This document shows positions 21,311-33,000 of a DNA stretch of 64,000 bases, piece after piece. Within the stretch, counting starts at the first letter, position 1. Every line of letters begins with the position of its first letter. The notes beneath the pieces are model-generated. The model had not been told where the DNA came from, made no database searches, and saw nothing but the letters and a program-made list of their open reading frames with translations. Position numbers and translations under genes: made by a program. This DNA is from Pisolithus tinctorius (lineage: Eukaryota > Basidiomycota > Agaricomycetes > Boletales > Pisolithaceae), in assembly GCA_024663395.1 (NCBI GenBank), contig JANFAH010000018.1, positions 62,001-126,000 of the forward strand. Direction: 5' to 3'.

Positions 21311-24300
21311 CTACTTGCACTTGACATGCTTACATGGTGGCTCAGCCTTGTTCTTCGAGCGCTGACCAGCACTGCCACCTTGAGATTTCTTTGTGGTTGT
21401 AGTGCACATGATTCAGTCACTTGTAAGCCTAAAAGTGGGTCATCCGACATGTACATTTTGTCCTGAAACTGGGACTAACTGACATCAGCCAGTGGTCCCT
21501 AGGGGTGGGTAGGCTGGACTGTGAAGGTGGGGTCAGCTGACCTGGCTGGAGGGGGGACCCACTGCCTGAAAGTGGGGTCAGCTGACCTGGCTGGAGGGCA
21601 GACCCACCTCCTGGAAGTGGGGTCTGACATGATTTTGTCATGACATCATTGTGGCTGTGTACCCCATGCCATCACTTTCCCACCATCAAAGCGGAGTTTG
21701 AATTTCTCATTGATGTGACTGTGTTTATTATGTACACAGCTGTATCCAGCCCAACAAATGGCCCCTGATGGTATTAATATCAATATGCTTACCTAATTAG
21801 ATGTAGCGGAGTTTCAATCTGATTTTGTCATGACATCATTGTGGCTGTGTACCCCTTACCATCACTATCCCACCCTCAAAGCAGAGTTTGAATTTCTCAT
21901 TGATGTGGCTGTGTTTATTATGTACACAGCTGTATTCAGCCCAACAAATGGCCCCTGATGGTATTAATATCAGTATGCTTATGTAATCACTTGGGGCAGA
22001 GTTTCAATCTAATTTTGTCATGACATCATTGTGGCTGTGTACCCCTTACCATCACTATCCCACCCTCAAAGCGGAGTTTGAATTTCTCATTGATGTGGCT
22101 GTGTTGACATATGCACAGCTGTATTCAGCTTCACAAATGGCCCCTGATGGTATTATTATCAGTATGCTTATGTAATTAGTTGTGGCAGGGTTTCATTACA
22201 AATTTGACATGACATCATTGTAGCTGTGTTTTCATTACCAATTAACTACTGGTCTGCTTTTGTGATTACATAAAAGTAATGTTGTGCTGTGCAGTGTGCC
22301 ATTGGCATGTCATGTGATGTCATGTGATGTCATGTGACATGCTTCACTGCACATGCTGCGACCAGTGGCTGATGACCAAACAGCAGCAAACAGAAAATTT
22401 TATAAAAGATGCACTTTGACACACCACTCTTCATCTTTCTCTCTCCCATGTTCCTCTTACCACTCCCTTGATGCCAGACTTCACCTATGTAGACTGCAGC
22501 TGCATGGGTTTAAGGTATGTCTTGTAGTATCCTGTTGTTGTCCTGCAGCCCACTGTGTGCCTGGCCAGCACACTATGGGTGTGTAGGTTACTGATACTAT
22601 CTTCCTGTGGGTTCTGGGGGTTTAGTCTGTGCCTGCTTTTGCAGGCCAGCTGGGGTTCTGGGGGGTTACATAGTCTGTACCTGCTAGTGCAGGCCAGCTT
22701 AAGACTTTTTCATTGTGGGACCTGGGGGCTTAGTCTGTGCCTGCTAATGCAGGCCAGCTTTGTGGGTTCTGGGGGATTTATAGTCTGTGCCTGCCAGTGC
22801 AGGCCAGCTTCTGACTGACATCTGTATTATCTTTGTACTAGTCTTTTAAATACCTTATTTTCTCTAGAGATCTCAGTGTCTTTCTGGGGAGGGGCCCCTC
22901 CAGGATGCCTGAGGTCTCAGTTCCACTTGGAACATTTGCTCTGTAACTTAGTCCTGTATTTTTCTTGGCTGTGTATTTGCTCAATCCTGTATTTTCTTGG
23001 CTGTGTATTGCTCAATCCTGTATTTTCTGGGCTGTGTATTTGGTTGGTCATTCCTGTATTTCCTTGGCTGTGTATTTGGTTGGTCAATCCTTGTAGTTGC
23101 TAGGCTGTGTAACATGAATTGCCCCCATGCTGCTTGATTTTTTGAAGTTGTGTAACCCTAACCCTAACCCTAGCAAAGGACATGCACTGGGCAAAGTAGA
23201 AATCCCACCACCCTGGTGATTGAGTCAAAGGGTAAACCTGAGGGTCAGATAAGTGTGAAATCTAAGGGATCCATACCACATGGGGTGGGGGTGAGGTTGT
23301 GTGTAAGTAGTAGGCAAATGGGTATGGCATAGGCCAAAGACTTGGGACCCAAGACCAAGGTAATCAATCCATTGGTCTAAGCTCATGTCCAATCCATTGG
23401 GTCTAACCTTTACCATACTGGACCATACCTGTCAGTCTTTGGATTACTGGCACTTGGGATCTTTGTGTTGGCTGTGCATACCTACATTGTAGCCTGCATT
23501 GCTTGTTGGTAGTACATACATATGTTGGTAACTCATGTGGTAGATACCTCAGTTTGAATAAAAACTGTAATATCTCTATAGGTCTTCTTTATCAGCCTTC
23601 TGTCAGGACTTGTACAAGGACACTGCTACATAACATGTCAACTACAGAGCAGGTCCACTTTGTGTTCAGTACCATTTGATCAACTTCATAACATCTCAGC
23701 TGTAATGTCCCACCCTTGGTACTGCATTGGTACTTGTCAGTGAGCATCAGCAGATCCCTAGAACTTTATACCCCCCTTGGGTGAGAGGATCAGTTCTAAC
23801 CTGATAAGAGACTTTAAAAGAAAACAAGCAGATAGACAACTAAGTGCAGAATGTTAGATTAGGATCAAACATGAAGAATAGAGACATGGAAAGAGACTGT
23901 CAAGATTGGTTGCTCCTAGGGACAAAGGGGGGGGTTCCACAACACTTAGTGATGAATGCTGATGTGGTACTGGCTACTGGGGGTCACAACCAAAAGGTGC
24001 CTAGTGGTGAAGGGAGACCTGCTGAAAGGCCAAAAAGCAAGTAATGTGGAGGGGGCTTACTCTGTACATTGCCATGCTATCTTGCAATGCCCTCATACAA
24101 GTTTTGACAGAAAGCTGAAGGTAACAAAATTGAACCTCTTATTGGTGTGGGTATGTGCATCTCCCAGTGAGGTCAGCCAACACCACTTGTGGGAGGTGGG
24201 TGCATCCTCCAAACAGGTTGGCTGACCCCACTTCCAGGCAGTGGGTCTACCCTCCAAACAGGTCAGCCTCCCCCACTTCCAGGAGGTGGGTGCATGCTCC

Positions 24301-26763
24301 AAACAGGTTGGCTGACCCCACTTCCAGGCAGTGGGTGCACCCTCCAAACAGGTCAGCCAAACCCACTTTCAGGAGGTGGGTCCACCCTCCAGCCAGGTTG
24401 GCCAACCCCACTTTCAGGCACTGGGTCCCCCCTCCAGCCAGGTTGGCCGACCCCACTTTCAGGCACTGGGTCCCCCCTCCAGCCAGGTTGGCTGACCCCA
24501 CTTCCAGGCAGTGGGTCCACCCTCCAAACAGGTCGGCCAACCCCACTTCCAGGCAGTGGGTCTGCCCTCCAGCCAGGTTGGCCAACCCCACTTTCAGGCA
24601 GTGGGTCCACCCTCCAGCCAAGTCAGCCAACCCCACTTTCAGGCAGTGGGTCCACCCTCCAGCCAGGTTGGCCAACCCCACTTCCAGGAGGTGGGTCCAC
24701 CCTCCAGCCAGGTCAGCCGACCCCACTTTCAGGCAGTGGGTCCACCCTCCAAACAGGTCGGCCAAACCCACTTCCAGGCACTGGGTCCACCCTCCAAACA
24801 GGTCAGCCGAACCCACTTCCAGGCACCGGCCTACCCACCTTTGGGCACCATCAGCCAACATCAGTTAGTCCCACTTTTAGGACAACATGTACATGTCAGA
24901 TGACCCACTTTCAGGCCTACAGGTGACTGAAGGGTCTGTGTAGTGGGCTCTGGAGTGGGGTCCTTTTGTATGGTCTCAGTAGCTTCAGGATCTGTCAGTG
25001 GGCTCCCAATGGTCTCACATTCATTACTTGGGTCATGGTGAAAATTTCTGTGACTGGGCCTAGGCCCTGGAGGTGATCTGGGATGGAAGCTGGTGCGATG
25101 GTCAGGTGGATCGAAGTCATTACATTGTGGCACTGAATGGGCATCATCTCCCAAGCTTGGTTGGATCTGCAGACCATGGTAAGCCAATGGATTGATCCGA
25201 AGCAGAACATTGCAAGTACTGCTACCTTGGCACTGCTGTTCTTGGGTGGCAGAGTACCTTCATCGTGGCAAGATACATGAACCATGGGTGTGGGAGACAT
25301 GGTAACCTGAGGCCCATTGTGACTGTCAATTGAGTGCCGCACATGTTCTTCAGTACAACGAGATTGGTGACCCACAACTGGGGAGTCAAGGAAAGAGTCC
25401 ATGTCATCATCCTCTGATGAGTCATCCGAGTTTGCTGCTGAGATTGGTCACCTTCGCTTGGAAGTTTGGCTGAGGCCAGGCACCTGCCTTCAAATGTGAG
25501 TAAACCTAGTTGACTGTGATAACACTCTGATGCAGTACATACTTATTCCACCAGTGAAGCATCTCTTGGGTCCATGGATGGTCTGGTTGATCTTCCAAGA
25601 CCTTGACAATCTTGAGAAAGAGTTCATAAAGGTCAACACCACCAATTGCAGATGTCCACTGCTCAGTGGAGCTGAGTGCAAAGTAGTACTGAGAAACAAG
25701 AGTTAGCAGACAGAGAGAATAAGAGCCATAACTCCATAAGGTGACCTGTATTGCAGCATATGCAATTGTGCGAGGTGTTGGGTCAGGCAGGCCATGTGCT
25801 ACACCTTGCGGGGTTTTCGTGCCTCTGCGAGTTGGGTCCAGTGCAGATGATGGACTTGTGAAAATGTGACGAAAGGTCTACCAGTAAAGACTTCAGCCAA
25901 GCTTGCACACAATTTTCAAGTTCACATGAATACATACCTGTACTAAACCTTGGCTTCGGAGAAACCCTTTCTTCGTGTTGTTTGGGTCAAACATTTTCAC
26001 ATTGTAGAGGCAAGCTGGAAACTTGCAATGTGTGATTTTTCATGTCCCATCATGAACCTGGTTCATGAATAGTCTGATCATATGCACTGCATGAGCAGAA
26101 GGAAACGAAGTTGAGGTAGACATACTGAGGGTTTCTATCAAACTCTTCCAGGTGTACAATCGGGCAGAGGTTCCGTGCAGTAAGAGGATGGTTCCATCCA
26201 TGGGTTGACTTGGGGTCACCCTTCTGGATTGGTGGCTTCACAGACTGAGTTGTGGGGTCCTCAAGCATATATGTCAGCATGTCCCACTTGAGGCTTCCTG
26301 TGTCATTTGTTTGCGACCGAGCAGCAGAAGCAACAAGCTGGATGAAAATTAGTGAGTTTGAGACATGTCAAGTGCATATATGCACCTACCTCATCGATGA
26401 AAGTAGAAAGTGAGTCGCGCTCATGTTCAAAGCCTGAAACAAGCTCACTTCCATTATCAATATGTGAGATGAAATTCTGATAAAGTGCAATATGATAGTC
26501 TTTCTCATTCTGACTGCCAAATGCAAACAATGTTGGTGCAGTGCATCACAAGCAGGGCATTAGTCATACGTGTATGCAGTGGAATCCTCATCTGGCTCCT
26601 CAAGTGGATCTGGAAACTCATTCTGGATCCCATCCCAGAGCACTTGTTCAAAATCCATGAAGGGGTCCATACCCATAGGGAAGAAAAATGCAGCAGATGT
26701 AAATGGTGACATTGCATCTCTGAAAGTCATCAGCTGGGGAGTCCTATGCTCATATAAACACAA
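21311..26763 (-). CDS. DUF6698 protein, interrupted near its C-terminus
   Basis: Multi-exon gene read leftward from about 26763. Blocks in order: AFFFPMGMDPFMDFEQVLWD; SLSTFIDEVGAYM; SQTNDTGSLKWDMLTYMLED and HPLTARNLCPIVHLEEFDRN; MFDPNNTKKGFLRSQGLVQ; TFRHIFTSPSSALDPTRRGT and PTPRTIAYAAIQ; YYFALSSTEQWTSAI and EMLHWWNK. These are the hallmarks of the fungal DUF6698 family, whose function is unknown. An acidic tail follows (25425-24946), and after the 3.5-kb insertion the frame resumes at 21397 with a Lys-rich end (KKSQGGSAGQRSKNKAEPP) and stops at 21311. A TGA near 25447-25449 interrupts the tail. The gene is divergent from the Plavaka transposase with about 290 bp between starts, so they may share a promoter. 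Confidence 0.82.
21505..21625 (-). repeat. 45-bp satellite, left arm
   Basis: About three units in inverse orientation to the right arm, around GGTGGGGTCAGCTGACCTGG and CACTGCCTGAAAGTGGGG. Confidence 0.8.
21631..22250 (+). repeat. 190-bp tandem repeat, three full units plus part
   Basis: Units begin at 21631, 21821, 22011 and 22201 with (G/A)ATTTTGTCATGACATCATT or a close variant, and share TGTACACAGCTGTAT and CAAATGGCCCCTGATGG. Period exactly 190 bp for the first three; the fourth is cut after about 50 bp. No coding. Confidence 0.9.
22600..22812 (+). repeat. Tandem repeats with a small palindrome
   Basis: Four units of about 50-65 bp ending in AGTCTGTGCCTGC-N4-GCAGGCCAGCT-type segments: CCTGC and GCAGG form a hairpin stem with a variable 4-base loop (TTTT, TAGT, TAAT, CAGT). 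Frames through it (22555-22818) are artefacts. Confidence 0.75.
22945..23112 (+). repeat. Short tandem repeats (about 30-40 bp)
   Basis: Five degenerate units around CCTGTATTTTCTTGG and CTGTGTATTTG. No coding. Confidence 0.75.
23154..23173 (+). repeat. Interstitial telomere-like hexamers
   Basis: Three AACCCT units followed by AG, matching the TTAGGG telomere repeat common in fungi. It lies inside the 3.5-kb element, so it is not a chromosome end. Confidence 0.8.
23174..24186. other. Internal region of the 3.5-kb element
   Basis: About 1 kb without a supported gene; short open frames only. It leads into the 45-bp array. Confidence 0.5.
24187..24840 (+). repeat. 45-bp satellite, right arm (about 14 units)
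   Basis: Units of 45 bp with core GGTGGGTCCACCCTCC, then AGCCAGGTTGGCC or AAACAGGTCAGCC, and CCCACTTTCAGG. Because 45 is a multiple of three, long open frames arise in several phases on both strands (24155-24926); these are not taken as genes. Units differ mainly at CAG/GAG, AGCC/AAAC and (C/T)G/CA positions. Confidence 0.95.
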
Positions 26764-27052
26764 TGAATGTACCTCTTTTGCCTTGGGTTAGACAGACTAT
26801 CAAGCAACTTTTGAAAGGAATTGTTGAGCATGATGCCTCCAGGCATGATGGTGATAGGAGAATACAAAATGAGCTGCACTACATGGTGAAGTGGCATTTC
26901 AAGCGGAGACTAAATTCACACCCCTGCCTTTACTCCTGGTGCCCACTGCCCTGATTCCACCATTGATTGTATTACATTGCAACAAGTTGCAGTAGATTGT
27001 ATCTGCATGGTCCATGCTCACGCAGCATGTGTTCCTTGTATTTGTTGTTATA

Positions 27053-30000
27053 ATGGCTGCTTTTGCATGTGTAGGATGTAATCGTTCATTCAAGAACAGG
27101 ACTGCCCTTTGTAATCACAAATGAGCCTGTAAATTCAAGATATCACAGGCAGCAAAGTCTATCCTTTCAAGGCAGAAGGAGGGATGTACTGCCCATCAAG
27201 CAAACCAGGCACTGCAGAAGGAACAGGCTAAATACATGGAGCTGGCAAATGAAACGATTAGTGATGATGTAGTAACCATAGTAAGGTGCCTTTCAATACT
27301 TAATTCGAAACACAGTATTATCTTACATATGTATGGTGTCAGGATGTGGCAGATGTCGTGCCTGCCAAACCCTTGTCACCCGAGTACCAGGTTTCTGGGT
27401 TGCCCAACTGTCAGCATTGCTTACCAAAGAGGTTTCATGATGATCTACCCCTGATTCAAAGCACTACCACCATAGCAGTCGCAGCAGCCAAATCCCCCAG
27501 GCCTGTTGAAGAAGATCATGACATTGTGCTTGACATGGAGACTGACAATGGGTCCCTTCAACCACCTTTGGAGAGCCATATCACCACTGAACCAGACCAT
27601 TATGGAGTTTACCACACATACTTCAGACCGAATCTGCCTACTTATGACCCTGATGGCATTGCCAACATCAATCACCTTTCAGATGCACCAACTTTCCCAC
27701 TCCCTCGAGACCAGCGACACCGAGTTGCGTCGTGGTGGTCTGGATTTGGCTCATCATTGCGCTCTGTCCAAACTGACTATTTTGCACCATTCCTCAATGC
27801 AACTGTATTCCAGCTGATAAGTTGGTTTTATAATGGGACTAATGTGAAGTCACTTGCAGATCTTGATCACCTTGTGCATGATGTAATCCTCACCCTGGAT
27901 TTTGACAGAGCTGATCTAGAGGGTTTCCGAGCTGTAAAAGAAGTAGACAGGATTGACGAACACCAGGGCAACCCCAATGATCTTGAATCTACTTTCTTGG
28001 CAGTGGCTGGATGGAAAGAAACTAATGTACAAATATGACTACTGGCAGATGGCATTTTACATGCATCTGAAGACGAGGCACCCCTATTCAACATACCAGG
28101 CCTCTTTTATTGCAAGCCACTCGAGGTTCTCCAGTCAGCACTTTGTGAGACATCGGCAGAACAATTCCATTTGTCCCCATTTCACACATATGCCACTGAT
28201 ATTGACTCCCACGAACTACCAACACAGCGCATCTACTCAGAGATCTACAACTCGGATGCAATGGTCAAGGAACACCACAGAGTCCGAGAGCAATCACATG
28301 CAACTGGGTGCACTCTGGAAACTGTAGTTGCAGCAATTATGTTCTGGTTGGATTCAATACACCTTGCGAACTTTGGCACTGCATCTCTTTGGCCAATTTA
28401 CATGTATCTTGGAAATCAGTCAAAATATATACAAGGCAGGACAACATCATTTGCTGCACACCACCTTGCTTACATTCCAAAGGTTTATCCTCACTATTTT
28501 TCCTACTGGTTCATTTATTGTTATTATTATTATTATTATTATTAACATTACTTGTATAGTTGCCTGACACTCTCCAAGATTTTTATTACCAAGTGTTTAA
28601 CAAGGCTGCAACTTCAGAGATTCTCACCCTATGCCAACATGAGATAATGCAAGCAATATGGTTACTGCTTCTGGATGATGATTTCATGCATGCCTATCAG
28701 TTTGGGCTGGTAGTCGAGTTTGCTGATGGGATTCTGAGGCGTGTTTTTCCACACATCTTCACATACTCAGCTGACTACCCTGAAAAGTAAGTTCGTGCTG
28801 TGCTTTGCCAATATGTATCTCATCTCACCAACAGGGTACTTCTCACATGCCTCAAGTTTCTGGGAGGATGCCCATGTCCTCGTTGCCTCATCAAGAAAGA
28901 TGAAATTTCAATGCTTGGGACAAAGGCTGATCGAAATCTTCGCTCTAAAAGGGCATGTGTTGACAACAACAGATTTTGGTTTGTGGTGAAGAAAGTGCAG
29001 GAGTGGCTCTTTGTGAAGGGTTTGAACATAGCGAGTGCAGCAGTAAAGCGCTTGCTAATGCTGGAGTCACTTGTTCCAACAGTGGTAAGTTTTCAAGCCT
29101 GTCCAAACTATGTGGTAACTTGTAATTGCCTTTGAATACTTTAGAATGCCTTCTCAACTCGACTCTCACAATTTGGGGTCAATTTTTTCTCCATGTTTGT
29201 GCCAGATCTACTACACAAGTTCAAACTTGGAGTATGGAAGGCTACCTTTACACACCTTCTCCATGTGTTGTATGCCCATGGTGAAAATGCTATCCAAGAT
29301 TTAAACAAACAGTAAGCAAGCACTACAAATAATGGTACATTTGTTGTCAAGCATTCGTGTTACAGGTACCGCCAGATACCCCTGTTTGGGCGAGGAACAA
29401 TTCGAAAGTTCAGCAACAACATCTCTGGCATGAAGTGTTTGGCTGCATGAGACTTTGAAGACCTACTTCAGGTGTGTGTGTGGTCAATCTCTTTCCACTG
29501 AATGATCTCATGTCTGAGTGTGAGTCATAGTGTGCAATTCCTGTGTTTGAGAATCTCCTACCCTGTCCTTTCAATGCCATTGTTCTTGACTTACTCTTTG
29601 AGCTTGCTACTTGGCATGGACTAGCTAAGCTGCGCATGCACACAAACTCTACTCTAGATTACCTTGACACTTGTACAACACGCCTGGGCCAGATCCTCCA
29701 TTGGTTTTCATGTGAGACAAAGAAAGCTTACCAAACCTGGGATCTTCCAGCTGAAGAAGCTGCTTGTGAGTGCCACAAAGCAGCCATGCTACTCAAATCA
29801 GCAGCAAAAGATACGTCTGGCAGTAGGAACCTGACAGAACCCAAGCTGTGTAACTCAGACTCAGCAGGGGGAAGTGGCGTCAACAGCAAGGGAAAGCAGA
29901 AAGCTGAGGGGCCAAAGCTGCGGTATCTGAACCTCTCCACATACAAACTCCATGCACTTGGTGACTATGTCAACACCATTCATCAATTTGGACCTACAGA

Positions 30001-33000
30001 CAACTATACAATGCAGTTGGTAAGTTTCCAGCGAGCTACAAGTAATATCCAGTTGTGTTAAGTTCTCTTGCTGTAGGGCGAGCTCGAGCACCGACAGGTC
30101 AAGCGATTCTACCCATAAGTTAACAAGTCTAGATTCACAGCTGGTATCTCAAAGCAGCAACACCAGGAGTGGATCCTATTCAAGATGAATAGGTGTTATC
30201 AGTGCCAGTTGGAAAGTGATGCTTCAGGGAACACATGACAGGCTCCACCATTGAAGGGAGGATCACATGAATCTCACCACCTTCAGTTTGACAAGTCAGA
30301 ACCACTGTCATACAGTGACCCAAAGGCTCACTATCACATGTCAGAGAGTAATAGGAACTATAGTAACCTGCCAATGTGGCTTAGTAAAAACAAGGGGGAC
30401 CCAGCCTTAGAAGTAAGTTTTATTTTGAATACTCCTGCACCATGGTTCATTGGAAACAACTGATTGTTGGCCCCATGAACAGAATTTCTTACCTTGGTGT
30501 GAGGAATCCACATTCCCTGGACACGTAAGCCCCTATCATTAACCATTCCATGACTACTGTTATGTCTGCTCCCCTCTCGTGTTCACCATTGTTCATGCGC
30601 TACCTTCCCACACCCTCGCTCCCTCTCATGTGGTGCTATACCCACGGCTGCTGTGCTCCAGTTGTTGTTTTTCCTCAGACTCTTTCTCTTATCATGGTCT
30701 CTATTCCTTTAGTGCTTGTAGTATACCCTCAGCCTCTGTTTTGGCCTGTCTTCTGTGTACGCGCTGTTGCGTGGCTTTCCTTTACCATTCCCTGTCTTAC
30801 TTAGGTTCCGGGTTTGCCCAGACTATAAAGCCCTGTACTTAGGTACAGAATGATACCTTTTGGCACTCGGAAGGTCACCATGAGTTTCCTTTGCACTTTG
30901 TCTACACCGCACATCTCGCATTCTGCCATGCATGAACTATGTATACCACTCACACTGCTCGCATCGCCAGTACTACTCTGTGGACCTCACTGCGCATGTC
31001 ACGAATCACTACTGCTACAAGCGCTGGGTCCCGCCTTCTAGTCCCGACAGTCCAGAATCCCTCAGGACAAACAATTCGTTCCCTTCATTTTTTATTGTTG
31101 TTATCTAAGCCATCTAGCTTGTATTATACAGCTACTTGGACTTATTCCTACAACTGGAGCCCACCACGAGGGATTCTGCTGTCACTTCCAGAAGGTCGCT
31201 CAGGCACACCGCTGAACACACCAAACTAGAAAATTTACGCCTGCACTTTCACAATCTCAACCTGTCAGAAGACTCCAACATTTTCTGCCCTGTTCCACCC
31301 ATAACACCGGATCACGCGCAATTACCCGCTGACATTCCATGGGTACTACCTGCGATCACTCCTCCTGATATTTCGGCAGATCAGATATCTGTCACATTGG
31401 ATCACCTAGATCTCACTGCCCCTGATTTTCCCAGTGGCTTTATCCACTCGACTCCCTGAAGGCCCGAAACCCTGCCATCACCTTTAACACCCATCACATC
31501 ATCTGATTCATCATCACCGACACCCTCTTTGTCCCATCTCTTTGACGCCTCCAAATCTATACCCAGACTCTCAGTTCCATCCACCACACTGCCGTGACCA
31601 CTCACTCGGTTGCAGACCACCCATCAGCCAATTAGTAACCTGCCAACACTTCCACCAGCTCACTCACACACTATACCAACCGCTTCACACCTGCAACCAA
31701 TACCCATTCCACCCATTACCAATCTGGCACCACCACCACAGGTTAACCCACCAATGGCTAATCCTCAGTTTCAGATGCCACTCCACGGTACACAAAACTC
31801 ACCTAAATTTAGTGGAGATTCTCCCACACAGCTTCCGTGCTACCTCAAAGACATCAACTTCCTTGGTACTCTCGCTGTTCTTGATGACCGTGGCAAGATC
31901 AGAGCTGCAATCCGCTATGCTGACCTCGAAGAAGCCGAGGTCTGGCAAATGCTTCTGGAAGCTGCTCCTGCGGCCGATGACTGGGATGCCTTCATAGTTG
32001 CTGTTAAGGGTTTGTACCCTGGCTGCGAGGGTGACAACCGCTATTGCCATGCGGATCTGCAGTATCTCATTGAAGAATATCAGTCCAAGCCTATGTGGAA
32101 CCAGGATGACCTCAGAGAATACCAATGGAAATTCACTAAGATTTCTGCCCTCCTCATTAAAACTAAAAAGCTTGCAGAGATGGAATGGGATTCCATGTTC
32201 CTGAATGGCTTCCTGAGGGCCATTGCAGATTGTATTCATCATCGACTCTCCATAGTCCACACTGACCTCCACCCTGATGACCCATACCTGCTCGCAGAAG
32301 TTGTCAAAGCTGCCAAGTTCCTCCTGATGGGATCCACTCTCTGTAGTGCAGTACCAACAATGGCTACTGTGGCCTCGCCAGCTGCACCTCCCTCATTGGC
32401 TTACATGCTGCAGGTGCCACCTGCTGGTACTGTCATTAAACAGGAATACAACTTCCAGACGCAGCCTCTGCCGCAGCAATGCAGACCCAGCTGCAGTTTC
32501 TGTGCAGACCCCAACCACTGGACAAGGATATGCGTGCTCATTGAAGTTTATATCTGTGCCGGTAAGATCACGAGAGGTACAGACAACCGTCTCTATCTGG
32601 CAGACAGGAGCCGAATTCCATGTTTCCCTGAATGTAACTCACTGAGAGAGGCTGTTGACCATGTCATGGCTGACTGAGACCAGGCTAGTGTGCATGCTGC
32701 GACTCCTGCTGCCCTGTGCAAGGCACTGCCAACCTCTTCTGCATTGCTCATCCTGAAGTTGACATGCAGTTGGAGATCCAGCCTTCTGCCTTCTTAAACA
32801 CCATCCAAGATGCCGATGAACCTGTCACAGACTTAGCCGGCCCTGACTTCCAATCATATGTCACTCAAGCTTGGGCTACCTACCAAGCGGATAAAGGTAA
32901 CAAGGGAGCAGTCGTTCCCTGCAGAAAGAAAGCCCGCTTCAATGGAGTTGAAATCACAGCTCGACCTGTGGCACATCCTGCCAACCCTCCATGAGTCGAC

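Larger units (their letters stand above)
21405..24938. mobile_element. 3.5-kb non-autonomous element with 45-bp satellite arms
   Basis: Inverted arms match: left from 21414 (CAGTCACTTGTAAGCC, then AAAGTGGGTCAT and ACATGTACA), and the complement of 24830-24930. The 7-bp sequence TGTAGTG stands at 21398-21404 and 24939-24945, and removing the element rejoins the DUF6698 frame. No transposase gene is visible. The inside is almost wholly repetitive: 45-bp arrays near both ends, 190-bp repeats, 62-bp and about 35-40-bp repeats, and three telomere-like hexamers. Superfamily unknown; 7-8 bp duplications fit several DNA transposon classes, including hAT, MULE and Zisupton-like. CpG-poor. Confidence 0.8.

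Noticed and set aside
23154..23173. A chromosome end
   Set aside because: Only three hexamers, with transposon sequence continuing on both sides.
24155..24926. Open frames of 204-245 codons on both strands
   Set aside because: They run through a 45-bp tandem array; a unit length divisible by three keeps several phases open. No domain, and the protein is only the repeat.
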